DNA of 53,566 bases from an uncultured Prevotellaceae bacterium. Its GTDB lineage: Bacteria > Bacteroidota > Bacteroidia > Bacteroidales > Bacteroidaceae. The notes under the pieces were generated by a model. That model was not told the DNA's origin and searched no databases. It was given only the letters and a program-made list of their open reading frames with translations. Location: assembly GCA_900316445.1 (NCBI GenBank), contig ONCZ01000034.1, forward strand, positions 1 to 53,566. Direction: 5' to 3'. Both the position numbers and the translations under genes were made by a program. Below are positions 23,980-31,545 of this stretch, in pieces. How positions within the stretch are numbered: position 1 is the stretch's first letter; every line of letters begins with the position of its first letter.

Positions 23980-23999
23980 AAAAAAAAGAAATAGTAATT

Positions 24000-24515
24000 A
24001 TGGATTTTGAAAGTAAGATTACCAGCAGGGATATCAGTGAGATCCTCTGGGAGACAGAGAAGACTGTGAGTACGGCAGAGAGTTGTACGGGTGGTAGGAT
24101 TGGCGAGGCCATGATTGCCGTGCCTGGTGCCTCAAAGTATTTCAAGGGTGGCATCATCTCTTACGTCGATGAGGTCAAGGAGCGGCTGCTTGGTGTGGAC
24201 CATCAGCTGCTGGAAGAGAAGACCGCCGTGTGTGAGGAAGTGGCCATCGCTATGGTGAAGGGTGCCTGCAAGGCTTTGCAGACGGACTATGCCATCGCTG
24301 CTACGGGCTTTGCCGGTCCTACGGGTGGCACGAAGGACATCCCCGTTGGAACCATCTGGTTGGCATGTGGCAAACCTGATCGTGTGGTGACGATGATGGT
24401 GCAGGAAGATCACGGTCGTGACATCAATTTGGCCATCGCCACAAACCACGCTATGGAACTCTTTTTGAACTTCCTGAAGGAGGAAAACGAGCCCCGTCCT
24501 GTGCTTGAAGGTTAA
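24000..24515 (+). CDS. CinA-family nicotinamide-nucleotide amidase
   Basis: The protein has 171 residues from ATG 24000. It is the stand-alone C-terminal CinA domain (PncC-like), which deamidates NMN to nicotinate mononucleotide. Motifs are the Ser-containing TAESCTGGRIGEAM, KYFKGGIISYVDEVK, and ATGFAGPTGGTKDIPVGTIW. The N-terminal MoCF-like CinA domain is absent, as is common. It follows tsaD across the 23912-23979 palindrome. A pyridine-nucleotide salvage role fits the presence of nadC elsewhere in the window. Confidence 0.9.
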   Translation: MDFESKITSRDISEILWETEKTVSTAESCTGGRIGEAMIAVPGASKYFKGGIISYVDEVKERLLGVDHQLLEEKTAVCEEVAIAMVKGACKALQTDYAIAATGFAGPTGGTKDIPVGTIWLACGKPDRVVTMMVQEDHGRDINLAIATNHAMELFLNFLKEENEPRPVLEG

Positions 24516-24552
24516 AAAAACATAATTCTTGCCCTTTGGGCCCAATCGGTGC

Positions 24553-24582
24553 TTTGAGTCTCAATAAAAATGTGTACCTTTG
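24553..24582 (+). promoter_or_regulatory. Promoter of the rpmB-rpmG-DUF4295 operon
   Basis: TTTG (24553-24556), 18 nt, then TACCTTTG (24575-24582) is a near-consensus Bacteroidota promoter, 52 nt before ATG 24634. Confidence 0.75.
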
Positions 24583-24633
24583 CACCCTGTTTGGAATAAG
24601 TAAGTGTAAATCACAAGTAAAAAGTAGATAGAA

Positions 24634-24847
24634 ATGTCTAAGATTTGTCAAATTACAGGTCTTCAGCAAGAAGTTCTACTGGGTAGAAGAGAATTGCTGG
24701 ATCAGACTGAAGATCAGTGCTGCCGGTCTCCGTATGATTAATAAGGTGGGACTGGATGCAGCCATCCGTCAGGCCGTCGACAAGGGCTTCCTGAATTGGA
24801 ACGAGCTCGAGAAGAACGTCATTGCCTGGGGTAATGTTGAGAACTAA
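24634..24847 (+). pseudogene. rpmB: Ribosomal protein L28 gene with an internal out-of-frame deletion
   Basis: The first nine codons (24634-24660) encode the L28 start MSKICQITG. After one odd base the next frame (24662-24844, TAA 24845-24847) encodes the L28 remainder [19 protein letters not shown] and on to [17 protein letters not shown]. The section that normally follows ITG, about 24 residues ending near FDVNL, is missing. That equals about 71 nt, so the frame is broken. Without repair the product would be a 35-residue peptide ending at 24741. The promoter and operon order with rpmG, DUF4295 and ftsY are normal. It may be a true deletion or an assembly fault. Confidence 0.8.
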
Positions 24848-24867
24848 TAATAAGGAGGAACAATACA

Positions 24868-25059
24868 ATGGCAAGCAAGAAAGCAAAAGGAAATCGCGTT
24901 CAGGTGATCCTGGAGTGCACTGAGCAGAAGAACAGTGGTCTGCCCGGTACCAGCCGTTACATCACCACTAAGAACCGTAAGAATACGCCTGAGCGTATGG
25001 AACTGATGAAGTACAATCCCATCCTGAAGAAGATGACACTTCACAAGGAGATTAAGTAA
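24868..25059 (+). CDS. rpmG: Ribosomal protein L33
   Basis: The protein has 63 residues and is a 50S subunit component. [20 protein letters not shown] and [20 protein letters not shown] are diagnostic. It lacks the CxxC pairs, so it is a zinc-independent form. It lies 20 nt after the broken rpmB, with a purine-rich AAGGAGGAA just upstream of its ATG. It shares the rpmB promoter. Confidence 0.95.
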   Translation: MASKKAKGNRVQVILECTEQKNSGLPGTSRYITTKNRKNTPERMELMKYNPILKKMTLHKEIK

Positions 25060-25063
25060 TGGG

Positions 25064-25104
25064 TTTATAGTTTATAGTTTACAGTTTATAGTTTATAGAT
25101 TATG
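25064..25104 (+). repeat. Heptad ladder (TTTATAG)5 before the DUF4295 gene
   Basis: TTTATAG occurs at 25064, 25071, 25085 and 25092, with TTTACAG at 25078. The period is exactly 7 and the start codon ATG 25102 falls in the next unit (ATTATGG). Confidence 0.85.
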
Positions 25105-25260
25105 GCAAAGAAAACCGTTGCTACCCTCCACGAAGGCTCAAAGGATGGTCGCGCTTACACAAAGGTTATCAAGATGGTGAAGAGCCCCAAGACTGGTGCT
25201 TACATCTTCGACGAGCAGATGGTTCCCAACGAGGCCGTCAAGGACTTCTTCAAGAACTAA
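25102..25260 (+). CDS. DUF4295 small ribosome-associated-type protein
   Basis: The protein has 52 residues and is basic: MAKKTVATLHEGSKDGRAYT and a C-terminal IFDEQMVPNEAVKDFFKN. It matches the DUF4295 family found only in Bacteroidota, always with rpmB-rpmG before ftsY. Its position suggests a ribosome-linked role, but none is established. It starts directly after the TTTATAG ladder and is followed by an intrinsic terminator. Confidence 0.85.
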   Translation: MAKKTVATLHEGSKDGRAYTKVIKMVKSPKTGAYIFDEQMVPNEAVKDFFKN

Positions 25261-25285
25261 ACATTACATTTCACATAAAAATCGG

Positions 25286-25317
25286 GGCTGCAAGTCATTT
25301 TGCGGCCTCTTTTTTTG
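25286..25317 (+). terminator. Intrinsic terminator of the rpmB-rpmG-DUF4295 operon
   Basis: GGCTGCAA (25286-25293) pairs with TTGCGGCC (25300-25307) with one G-T wobble, followed by TCTTTTTTT. Confidence 0.75.
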
Positions 25318-25345
25318 TGCATATCAGTAAAATATATTATCTTTG
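25314..25345 (+). promoter_or_regulatory. ftsY promoter
   Basis: TTTG (25314-25317), 20 nt, TATCTTTG (25338-25345). It starts within the T-run of the preceding terminator, 20 nt upstream of ATG 25365. Confidence 0.7.
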
Positions 25346-25364
25346 CATCGTTAATTATTGAAAT

Positions 25365-26321
25365 ATGGGAATATTCGGCTTTTTTAATAAGGACAAGAAA
25401 GAGACGCTCGACAAGGGTCTGGAGAAGACCAAGACGAGTGTGTTTGATAAGTTGGCGCGTGCCGTTGCAGGAAAATCAAAGGTCGACGACGACGTGCTGG
25501 ATAACCTTGAGGAGGTGCTGATCACCTCTGACGTGGGTGTGGACACAACGCTGAAGATTATTCAGAGGATAGAGGAGCGTGTGGCCCGTGACAAGTATGT
25601 GAGTACATCGGAACTGAATGCCATCCTGCGCGATGAGATTGCAGCCCTGTTGGCAGAAAATAATTCGGAAGACCAGGACAACTGGGATCTGCCCGGCGAC
25701 CATAAGCCATACGTGATACTGGTGGTAGGTGTGAATGGTGTGGGTAAGACCACGACCATCGGCAAGCTGGCCTGGCAGTTCAAGCAGGCAGGTAAGAAAG
25801 TCTATCTTGGCGCTGCTGATACCTTCCGTGCCGCAGCTGTAGAACAGCTCTGCATCTGGGGTGAGCGGGTAGGTGTGCCAGTGGTGAAGCAGCAGATGGG
25901 TTCTGATCCTGCCAGCGTAGCTTTCGACACCCTCTCAAGTGCCAAGGCCAATGGTGCTGACGTCGTACTTATAGATACGGCAGGTCGTCTGCATAATAAG
26001 GTTGGCCTGATGAATGAGTTGAAGAAGATTAAAGATGTGATGAAGAAGGTGCTGCCTGAGGCTCCTGACGAGGTGATGCTCGTGCTCGACGGTTCCACTG
26101 GACAAAATGCCTTTGAACAGGCCAAGCAGTTTGCGGCCGTTACCCAGATTACATCTTTGGCCATCACCAAACTCGACGGCACAGCCAAGGGTGGGGTGGT
26201 CATCGGAATCTCTGACCAGTTGAAAGTGCCTGTGAAGTATATCGGACTCGGCGAGAAGATGGAAGACTTGCAGTTGTTCAACAAGCGCCAGTTTGTAGAC
26301 TCGCTGTTTAATAATGCATAA
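25365..26321 (+). CDS. ftsY: Signal recognition particle receptor FtsY
   Basis: This GTPase docks SRP-ribosome complexes at the inner membrane. Its 318 residues comprise a short A region (MGIFGFFNKDKKETLDKGLE), an N domain, and a G domain with GVNGVGKTTTIGKLA (P loop), AADTFRAAAVEQL, DTAGRLHNK and TKLDGTAKGG. It ends KYIGLGEKMEDLQLFNKRQF. The short A region is normal for Bacteroidota. It is followed after 13 nt by rimO. Confidence 0.97.
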   Translation: MGIFGFFNKDKKETLDKGLEKTKTSVFDKLARAVAGKSKVDDDVLDNLEEVLITSDVGVDTTLKIIQRIEERVARDKYVSTSELNAILRDEIAALLAENNSEDQDNWDLPGDHKPYVILVVGVNGVGKTTTIGKLAWQFKQAGKKVYLGAADTFRAAAVEQLCIWGERVGVPVVKQQMGSDPASVAFDTLSSAKANGADVVLIDTAGRLHNKVGLMNELKKIKDVMKKVLPEAPDEVMLVLDGSTGQNAFEQAKQFAAVTQITSLAITKLDGTAKGGVVIGISDQLKVPVKYIGLGEKMEDLQLFNKRQFVDSLFNNA

Positions 26322-26337
26322 TTCATAATGCATAATG
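26310..26337 (+). repeat. Heptad ladder between ftsY and rimO
   Basis: AATAATG (26310), CATAATT (26317), CATAATG (26324) and CATAATG (26331) have a period of 7. The ladder spans the ftsY stop, and the last unit contains the rimO start codon (ATG 26335-26337). Confidence 0.75.
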
Positions 26338-27717
26338 AAGAAGACGATTGATATCATCTCTTTGGGTTGTTCCAAGAATCTTGTGGACAGTGAATGGCTG
26401 ATGGGCCTGATGGAGGCCAATGGCTATCATTGTACCCACGATAGTGATGACCCGCAAGGTGAAATCGTCGTCGTGAATACCTGTGGTTTCATTGCCGATG
26501 CCAAGGAGGAGAGCATCAATACGATTCTTGAGTTTGCCCAGGCCAAGGCGGAGGGTAGGATTGAGAAACTCTTTGTGATGGGCTGTCTCTCAGAGCGTTA
26601 CCTCGCCGACCTTGAGAAGGAAATTCCTGAGGTGGATGGCTGGTATGGTAAGTTCAATTATAGGAATCTACTGAAGGATATTTCGAGGGAGGATATTTCG
26701 AGGAATGAGGAAGGAGGAATGAGGAAGGAGAATAGTCCTGAGGATGAATCTGAGCAAGCAAGTAATCTCCTTCCTCCTTCCTCCTTCCCCCTTCCTCGAA
26801 AAATTACAACTCCCCCACATTATACCTACATTAAAATCAGTGAGGGCTGTGATCGTCATTGTGCCTATTGTGCCATTCCGCTGATTACCGGTCGTCATCA
26901 GAGTCGTCCGATGGAGGAAATCCTTGATGAGGTACGCCAATTGGTGAAGCAGGGGACGAAGGAATTCAATGTCATTGCCCAGGAACTGACCTATTATGGT
27001 GTCGACATCGACGGTCGTCAGCATATCGCCGAACTGATTGAACAGATGGCTGATATCCCCGGGGTGGCCTGGATCAGACTGCACTATGCCTATCCGACGC
27101 ACTTCCCATGGGACCTGTTGCGGGTGATGCGGGAGAAACCCAGCGTCTGTAAGTATCTTGACATCGCCCTGCAGCATATCTCTGACAATATGCTGAGCCG
27201 GATGCAGCGCCACGTGACCAAGGCAGAGACCTACGAACTGGTGGAACGGTTGCGCAGGGAGGTGCCAGGCATCCATATCCGTACCACGCTGATGGTGGGC
27301 TTCCCTGGTGAGACAGAGGAGGACTTTGAGGAATTGAAGACGTTCGTCAAGTGGGCGCGTTTCGAACGGATGGGCGCCTTTGCCTACTCTGAAGAAGAAG
27401 GCACCTATTCAGAACAGCACTATGACGATGATGTGCCAGAGGAGGTGAAACAGCGTCGGCTGGATCAGTTGATGCGCATCCAGCAGCATATCAGTGAGGA
27501 ACTGGAGGCCGAGAAAGTGGGCAAGACCTTGAAGGTGATCATCGACCGTCAGGAGGGTGACTACTATATCGGACGCACGGAGTTCTGTTCGCCAGAGGTG
27601 GATCCGGAAGTGTTGATACCCGTAGCAGAACGGGAACTGACAGTCGGCACGTTCTATGATGTGCTGATCACTGACTCGGAGGAATTTGATTTATATGGAA
27701 CAACAATCATTCTGTGA
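26335..27717 (+). CDS. rimO: Ribosomal protein S12 methylthiotransferase, with a palindrome-encoded linker
   Basis: This radical-SAM enzyme adds a methylthio group to Asp of ribosomal protein S12. It has 460 residues. The UPF0004 domain opens TIDIISLGCSKNLVDSEWLM, with further cluster Cys in NTCGF and MGCLSE. The radical-SAM CxxxCxxC is CDRHCAYC, and a C-terminal TRAM-like domain follows. The linker between the first two domains (about residues 121-156) reads RNEEGGMRKE then NLLPPSSFPLP and is entirely encoded by a 36-nt-arm palindrome (26696-26801). Catalytic residues are intact, so the enzyme is probably functional. Confidence 0.95.
   Translation: MKKTIDIISLGCSKNLVDSEWLMGLMEANGYHCTHDSDDPQGEIVVVNTCGFIADAKEESINTILEFAQAKAEGRIEKLFVMGCLSERYLADLEKEIPEVDGWYGKFNYRNLLKDISREDISRNEEGGMRKENSPEDESEQASNLLPPSSFPLPRKITTPPHYTYIKISEGCDRHCAYCAIPLITGRHQSRPMEEILDEVRQLVKQGTKEFNVIAQELTYYGVDIDGRQHIAELIEQMADIPGVAWIRLHYAYPTHFPWDLLRVMREKPSVCKYLDIALQHISDNMLSRMQRHVTKAETYELVERLRREVPGIHIRTTLMVGFPGETEEDFEELKTFVKWARFERMGAFAYSEEEGTYSEQHYDDDVPEEVKQRRLDQLMRIQQHISEELEAEKVGKTLKVIIDRQEGDYYIGRTEFCSPEVDPEVLIPVAERELTVGTFYDVLITDSEEFDLYGTTIIL
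26696..26801. repeat. In-frame palindrome inside rimO
   Basis: Arms 26696-26731 and 26766-26801 are inverted copies matching at 33 of 36 positions, each made of GAGGAAG-like units, around a 34-nt loop. The whole element is a multiple of codons in effect and does not break the RimO frame. Confidence 0.85.
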
Positions 27718-27719
27718 TT

Positions 27720-28007
27720 ATGACTAATAAGGATTTTATTTTGGAATTAGCGGAGCAGACGGGCTATTCGCCCGAAGACACGCAGAAGATGGTCAATGTG
27801 ATCGTTGAGACGATGGGAGACATCTTCCAGGAAGACAACATTGTGCTCGTTCCGACATTCGGGACTTTTGAGGTCAAGAAGAAGATGGAGCGCGTGATGG
27901 TGAATCCATCGACAGGTCAGCGGATGCTCGTTCCACCCAAACTGGTGCTGAACTTCAAGCCGAATGCGAATTGGAAGGAACAGATAAAGAATGGAGGAGA
28001 CGAGTGA
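27720..28007 (+). CDS. HU family DNA-binding protein
   Basis: The protein has 95 residues from ATG 27720; a GTG at 27714 overlaps the rimO stop. It is a full HU/IHF fold with an N-terminal helix pair (FILELAEQTGYSPEDTQKMV), VPTFGTFEVKKK, the arm MVNPSTGQRMLVPP and a final LNFKPNANWKEQI. It bends DNA and helps organise the nucleoid. Its stop overlaps the start of the HU-LysM gene (TGATG at 28005-28009), so the two are translationally coupled. Confidence 0.93.
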   Translation: MTNKDFILELAEQTGYSPEDTQKMVNVIVETMGDIFQEDNIVLVPTFGTFEVKKKMERVMVNPSTGQRMLVPPKLVLNFKPNANWKEQIKNGGDE

Positions 28008-29458
28008 TGGGAAAGGTTACGATTCAGGAAATTGCCAGTAAGCTGATTGCCCAGAACGGCCTGAGCAAGAAAGAGGCTACGCTCTTCATCAATATGATGT
28101 TTGAGACCATCCGTGAGGCTCTGGAGCGGGATAAGATGGTCAAAGTGAAAGGTCTTGGTACCTTTAAGATCATCGATGTGGAATCCCGTGAGAGTGTGAA
28201 TGTGAATACGGGAGAACGTGTGCTCATCGAAGGTCATAACAAGATCACCTTCACGCCAGATGCCTTGATGAAGGAATTGGTCAACAAACCATTCTCGCAG
28301 TTTGAGACCGTCGTGCTTAATGAGGGTGTGGACTTTAAAGATAATAAAGAGGAGGAAGCGGCTGAAGAGACGCCTGTAATAGAGGAAAGTGAGAGTGAGA
28401 TAGACGAGATACCTCTGGTGGATTTCGTTTCGGGTGAAGTGTCTGACAAAACTCAGGAAGAAATCTTTGACGAGGATATCCCAGAATGGGTGATTGAGCC
28501 AATGGCTGCGCCTGTCACATCTCAGCCGATTGATCTTGGAACACCTGCAGAGCCTGAAACACCAGTGAAACCTGAGATGCCTGCAGAACCTGAGATGCCT
28601 GCAGAACCTGAGATGCCTGCAGAATCTGAGGCTCTTGCAGAGCCAGAGACGCCTTCTGTTGCTGAGAAAAGTGAGGTGCCAGCAGAAGAAACAACAGAAG
28701 AACCTTCAGAATCATCTTCAGAAGAACCTGCTGAGGAACCCATAGACGAATCTTCTGTTGAAGATGAATATGTGGAGGAGGAAGAAGAGGAAGGAACAAT
28801 TGGTGGTGGTATGAAATGGACGATGGTACTCCTGGCCTGTCTGATTTCGCTGCTTGTGGGTTATCTGCTGGGCAATTATTTCCCTTGGAATCGTCAGGCT
28901 GAGCCAACTGAAGCCCCAGCTCCCAAGATAGAGAAGGTCAAGGAGGTTGCACCAGTTAAGAAGACAGATGCCAAGCCTGTTGCTGAACCAGCAAAATTGC
29001 CAGAGGAAAAGGTTGAGGCTCCTGCTGAGAAATCCATCCCGTCTGAAGAGAAGGCTGATAAACCTGTAGCAGCACCAGTGGAACAGCCAAAGCCTGAAAC
29101 TAAGCCAAAGGTTCAGAAACCTGTTGAGGCTCCCAAACCTCCTGTTGCTCAGAAACCCTCTGAGGCTCCCAAGCAGCAGCCCGTTGCTACAGTCCCTGCT
29201 GAAGTGAAACTCGACAAATATGAGGCGATGGACTCCCGTGTCCGTACTGGTGCCTATCGCATCGTCGGCCTGGATCATAAAGAAAAGGTGAAAGAGGGCG
29301 ACAACCTCCTACGTATCACCAAGCGGACATTAGGACCCGGGATGGAGTGCTATATCGAAGTTTATAATGGTCTGAACGCTACTTCCCAGTTAAAAACTGG
29401 ACAGGAAATTAAGATCCCAAAAGTGGAACGAAAGAAGAAAAAGACGGCCCAAAATTAG
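28007..29458 (+). CDS. Membrane-spanning HU-LysM protein
   Basis: The protein has 483 residues from ATG 28007. Residues 1-95 are an HU domain (MGKVTIQEIASKLIAQNGL, KVKGLGTFKIIDV). Residues 110-265 are acidic and Pro/Glu-rich with three 18-nt repeats. Residues 269-290 form one transmembrane helix (MKWTMVLLACLISLLVGYLL). Residues 295-410 are Pro/Lys-rich. A LysM domain follows at about 415-477 (KVKEGDNLLRITKRTLG, LNATSQLKTGQEIKIPKV). The inferred topology puts HU in the cytoplasm and LysM in the periplasm, so the protein could tether DNA to peptidoglycan. It is coupled to the HU gene before it and has no signal peptide. Confidence 0.85.
   Translation: MGKVTIQEIASKLIAQNGLSKKEATLFINMMFETIREALERDKMVKVKGLGTFKIIDVESRESVNVNTGERVLIEGHNKITFTPDALMKELVNKPFSQFETVVLNEGVDFKDNKEEEAAEETPVIEESESEIDEIPLVDFVSGEVSDKTQEEIFDEDIPEWVIEPMAAPVTSQPIDLGTPAEPETPVKPEMPAEPEMPAEPEMPAESEALAEPETPSVAEKSEVPAEETTEEPSESSSEEPAEEPIDESSVEDEYVEEEEEEGTIGGGMKWTMVLLACLISLLVGYLLGNYFPWNRQAEPTEAPAPKIEKVKEVAPVKKTDAKPVAEPAKLPEEKVEAPAEKSIPSEEKADKPVAAPVEQPKPETKPKVQKPVEAPKPPVAQKPSEAPKQQPVATVPAEVKLDKYEAMDSRVRTGAYRIVGLDHKEKVKEGDNLLRITKRTLGPGMECYIEVYNGLNATSQLKTGQEIKIPKVERKKKKTAQN
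28571..28624 (+). repeat. Three 18-nt coding repeats in the HU-LysM gene
   Basis: CCTGAGATGCCTGCAGAA occurs three times in tandem (28571, 28589, 28607), encoding PEMPAE each time. It lies in the acidic linker before the transmembrane helix and could vary in copy number. Confidence 0.85.
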
Positions 29459-29478
29459 TACATAATTGGGAAATAATG

Positions 29479-29517
29479 AAAAAGTTTCTTAAAACTTAGG
29501 TTTTGGGAAACTTTTTT
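29479..29517 (+). terminator. Intrinsic terminator before moxR
   Basis: AAAAAGTTTC (29479-29488) is perfectly complementary to GAAACTTTTT (29507-29516), and the second arm itself forms the T-run. Confidence 0.75.
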
Positions 29518-29563
29518 AATATTATTTAGTCACGTAGATGTACGGATAATCCCGTAAAATCAC

Positions 29564-29571
29564 TACTTTTG
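29564..29571 (+). promoter_or_regulatory. Promoter -7 of the moxR-bat operon
   Basis: TACTTTTG fits TAnnTTTG, 79 nt before ATG 29650. No clear -33 TTTG was found. Confidence 0.5.
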
Positions 29572-29649
29572 CGGTCAAATTTGGAAAATGGCAATAATTT
29601 GAGCATTTAAGAATTAGATTTAGAGAATTAAAGTTAAAAGAAAAATATT

Positions 29650-30645
29650 ATGGCAGAAGCAATTGATATCCGTGAATTGAACATCCGGATTGAACAACAA
29701 AGCGCATTTGTGACTAATCTGACAACGGGCATGGACCGTGTCATTGTGGGACAGAAACATCTGGTAGACTCCCTGCTCATCGGACTGTTGAGTGATGGAC
29801 ACATCTTGCTCGAAGGTGTACCTGGTCTGGCTAAGACATTAGCCATCAAGACCCTCTCGCAGTTGATCGACTCTGAATACAGTCGTATCCAGTTTACCCC
29901 CGACCTTCTCCCTGCTGACGTCATCGGTACGATGATCTATTCGCAGAAGGATGAGAAGTTCCAAGTGAAGCAAGGCCCGGTGTTTGCAAACTTCGTGCTG
30001 GCTGATGAAATCAACCGTGCCCCAGCCAAGGTGCAGAGTGCCCTTCTTGAGGCTATGCAGGAGAAGCAGGTGACCATCGGCAGTCAGACATTCAGTCTGC
30101 CGAAGCCTTTCCTGGTGATGGCTACGCAGAACCCCATCGAGCAGGAGGGAACCTATCCGCTGCCTGAGGCTCAGGTGGACCGTTTTATGTTGAAGGTGGT
30201 CATCGACTATCCCTCACTTGAGGAGGAGAAGAAGATCATCCGCGAGAATATCGCTGGTGAGATGCCGAAGGTGACACCCGTAACGACGGCAGAGGAAATC
30301 CTGAAGGCCCGTGCTGTTGTCGGTGAGGTGTATCTCGACGAGAAGATAGAACAGTATATCGCCGACATCGTGTTTGCTACGCGTTATCCTGACCGTTATG
30401 GTCTGAAGGACCTGAAGGATATGATCAGTTTCGGTGGTTCTCCGCGTGCCAGCATCAACCTGGCGAAGGCCGCCCGTGCCTATGCGTTCATCAAGCGTCG
30501 TGGCTATGTGGTGCCTGAGGATGTGAGAGCCGTTGCCCACGATGTGCTCCGTCATCGTATCGGTCTGACCTACGAGGCTGAGGCCGCCAATATCACGAGT
30601 GAGGAGATTGTATCTAAGATCATCAACAAGGTCGAAGTGCCTTAA
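29650..30645 (+). CDS. MoxR family AAA ATPase
   Basis: The protein has 331 residues and is an AAA+ chaperone-like ATPase. Walker A is GVPGLAKT, Walker B is VLADEINRAP, sensor 1 is MATQNPIEQEGTYPLPEAQ and the Arg-containing segment is DRFMLKV. In Bat operons it is the first gene and is thought to remodel the von Willebrand A proteins encoded downstream. Here it leads DUF58, batA, batBC and batDE on the plus strand. Confidence 0.95.
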   Translation: MAEAIDIRELNIRIEQQSAFVTNLTTGMDRVIVGQKHLVDSLLIGLLSDGHILLEGVPGLAKTLAIKTLSQLIDSEYSRIQFTPDLLPADVIGTMIYSQKDEKFQVKQGPVFANFVLADEINRAPAKVQSALLEAMQEKQVTIGSQTFSLPKPFLVMATQNPIEQEGTYPLPEAQVDRFMLKVVIDYPSLEEEKKIIRENIAGEMPKVTPVTTAEEILKARAVVGEVYLDEKIEQYIADIVFATRYPDRYGLKDLKDMISFGGSPRASINLAKAARAYAFIKRRGYVVPEDVRAVAHDVLRHRIGLTYEAEAANITSEEIVSKIINKVEVP

Positions 30646-30653
30646 TGATTGAA

Positions 30654-30678
30654 CATTGACCATTGACCATTGAAGATG
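30654..30678 (+). repeat. Heptad ladder before the DUF58 gene
   Basis: CATTGAC (30654-30660), CATTGAC (30661-30667), then CATTGAAGATG, whose last three bases are the start codon (30676-30678). Confidence 0.7.
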
Positions 30679-31545
30679 GAGACATCGGAGATTATCAAAA
30701 AGGTTCGTAAGATTGAGATCAAGACCCGTGGTCTGAGCTCAAACATCTTCGCTGGCCAGTATCATTCTGCCTTCAAGGGTAGGGGTATGGCCTTCAGTGA
30801 GGTGCGTGAGTATCAGTTCGGTGATGATGTCCGCGATATCGACTGGAATGTGACCGCCCGCTTCCACCGTCCTTATGTGAAGGTGTTTGAGGAGGAGCGT
30901 GAACTGACGGTGATGCTGCTGATTGATGTCAGTGGCTCACTTGACTTCGGTACGCAGAAGCAGATGAAGCGTGATATGGTGACGGAGATAGCTGCCACCA
31001 TCGCCTTCAGTGCCATCCAGAACAATGATAAGATCGGCGTGGTTTTCTTCTCAGACCGGATCGAGAAATATATTCCTCCCAAGAAGGGACGCAAACACAT
31101 CCTCTACATCATCCGTGAGATGCTCAACTTCCAGCCGGAATCGAAGCGTACGGATGTGAAACAGGCGGTGGAGTTCCTTTCCAGCGTCCAGAAGCGTCGC
31201 ACGACGGCCTTTATCCTCAGCGACTTCTATGTCCGTGAGGAATTCCAGCAGTCCTTGCAGATCTGTAACCGAAAGCACGATGTGGTAGCCATTCAGGTCT
31301 ATGACCAGCGTGCCAGGGAGTTGCCTGATGTAGGACTGATGAAGGTGGTCGATGCTGAGACGGGTTATGAACAGTATGTCGATACGGGGTCGAAGGCTCT
31401 GCGCCAGGCCTATCGCAAGTATTGGAACAGCCGTCAGTCGCAGTTGGAGGAGACCTTTAACAAGAGCAATGTTGACCATGTGAGTGTCGCCACGAACGAA
31501 GACTTCGTGAAGGCGCTTATGATGTTGTTTAAACAGAGAAGCTGA
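30676..31545 (+). CDS. DUF58 protein of the Bat operon
   Basis: The protein has 289 residues from ATG 30676. It is a DUF58/VWA-like protein with FAGQYHSAFKGRGMAFSEVREYQFGDDVRDIDWNVTAR, split here as the family core, and a degenerate VWA motif LIDVSGSLDFG. It probably acts with MoxR at the membrane. The TGATG overlap at 31543-31547 couples it to the next gene. The function in this operon is inferred from conservation with bat genes. Confidence 0.92.
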   Translation: METSEIIKKVRKIEIKTRGLSSNIFAGQYHSAFKGRGMAFSEVREYQFGDDVRDIDWNVTARFHRPYVKVFEEERELTVMLLIDVSGSLDFGTQKQMKRDMVTEIAATIAFSAIQNNDKIGVVFFSDRIEKYIPPKKGRKHILYIIREMLNFQPESKRTDVKQAVEFLSSVQKRRTTAFILSDFYVREEFQQSLQICNRKHDVVAIQVYDQRARELPDVGLMKVVDAETGYEQYVDTGSKALRQAYRKYWNSRQSQLEETFNKSNVDHVSVATNEDFVKALMMLFKQRS

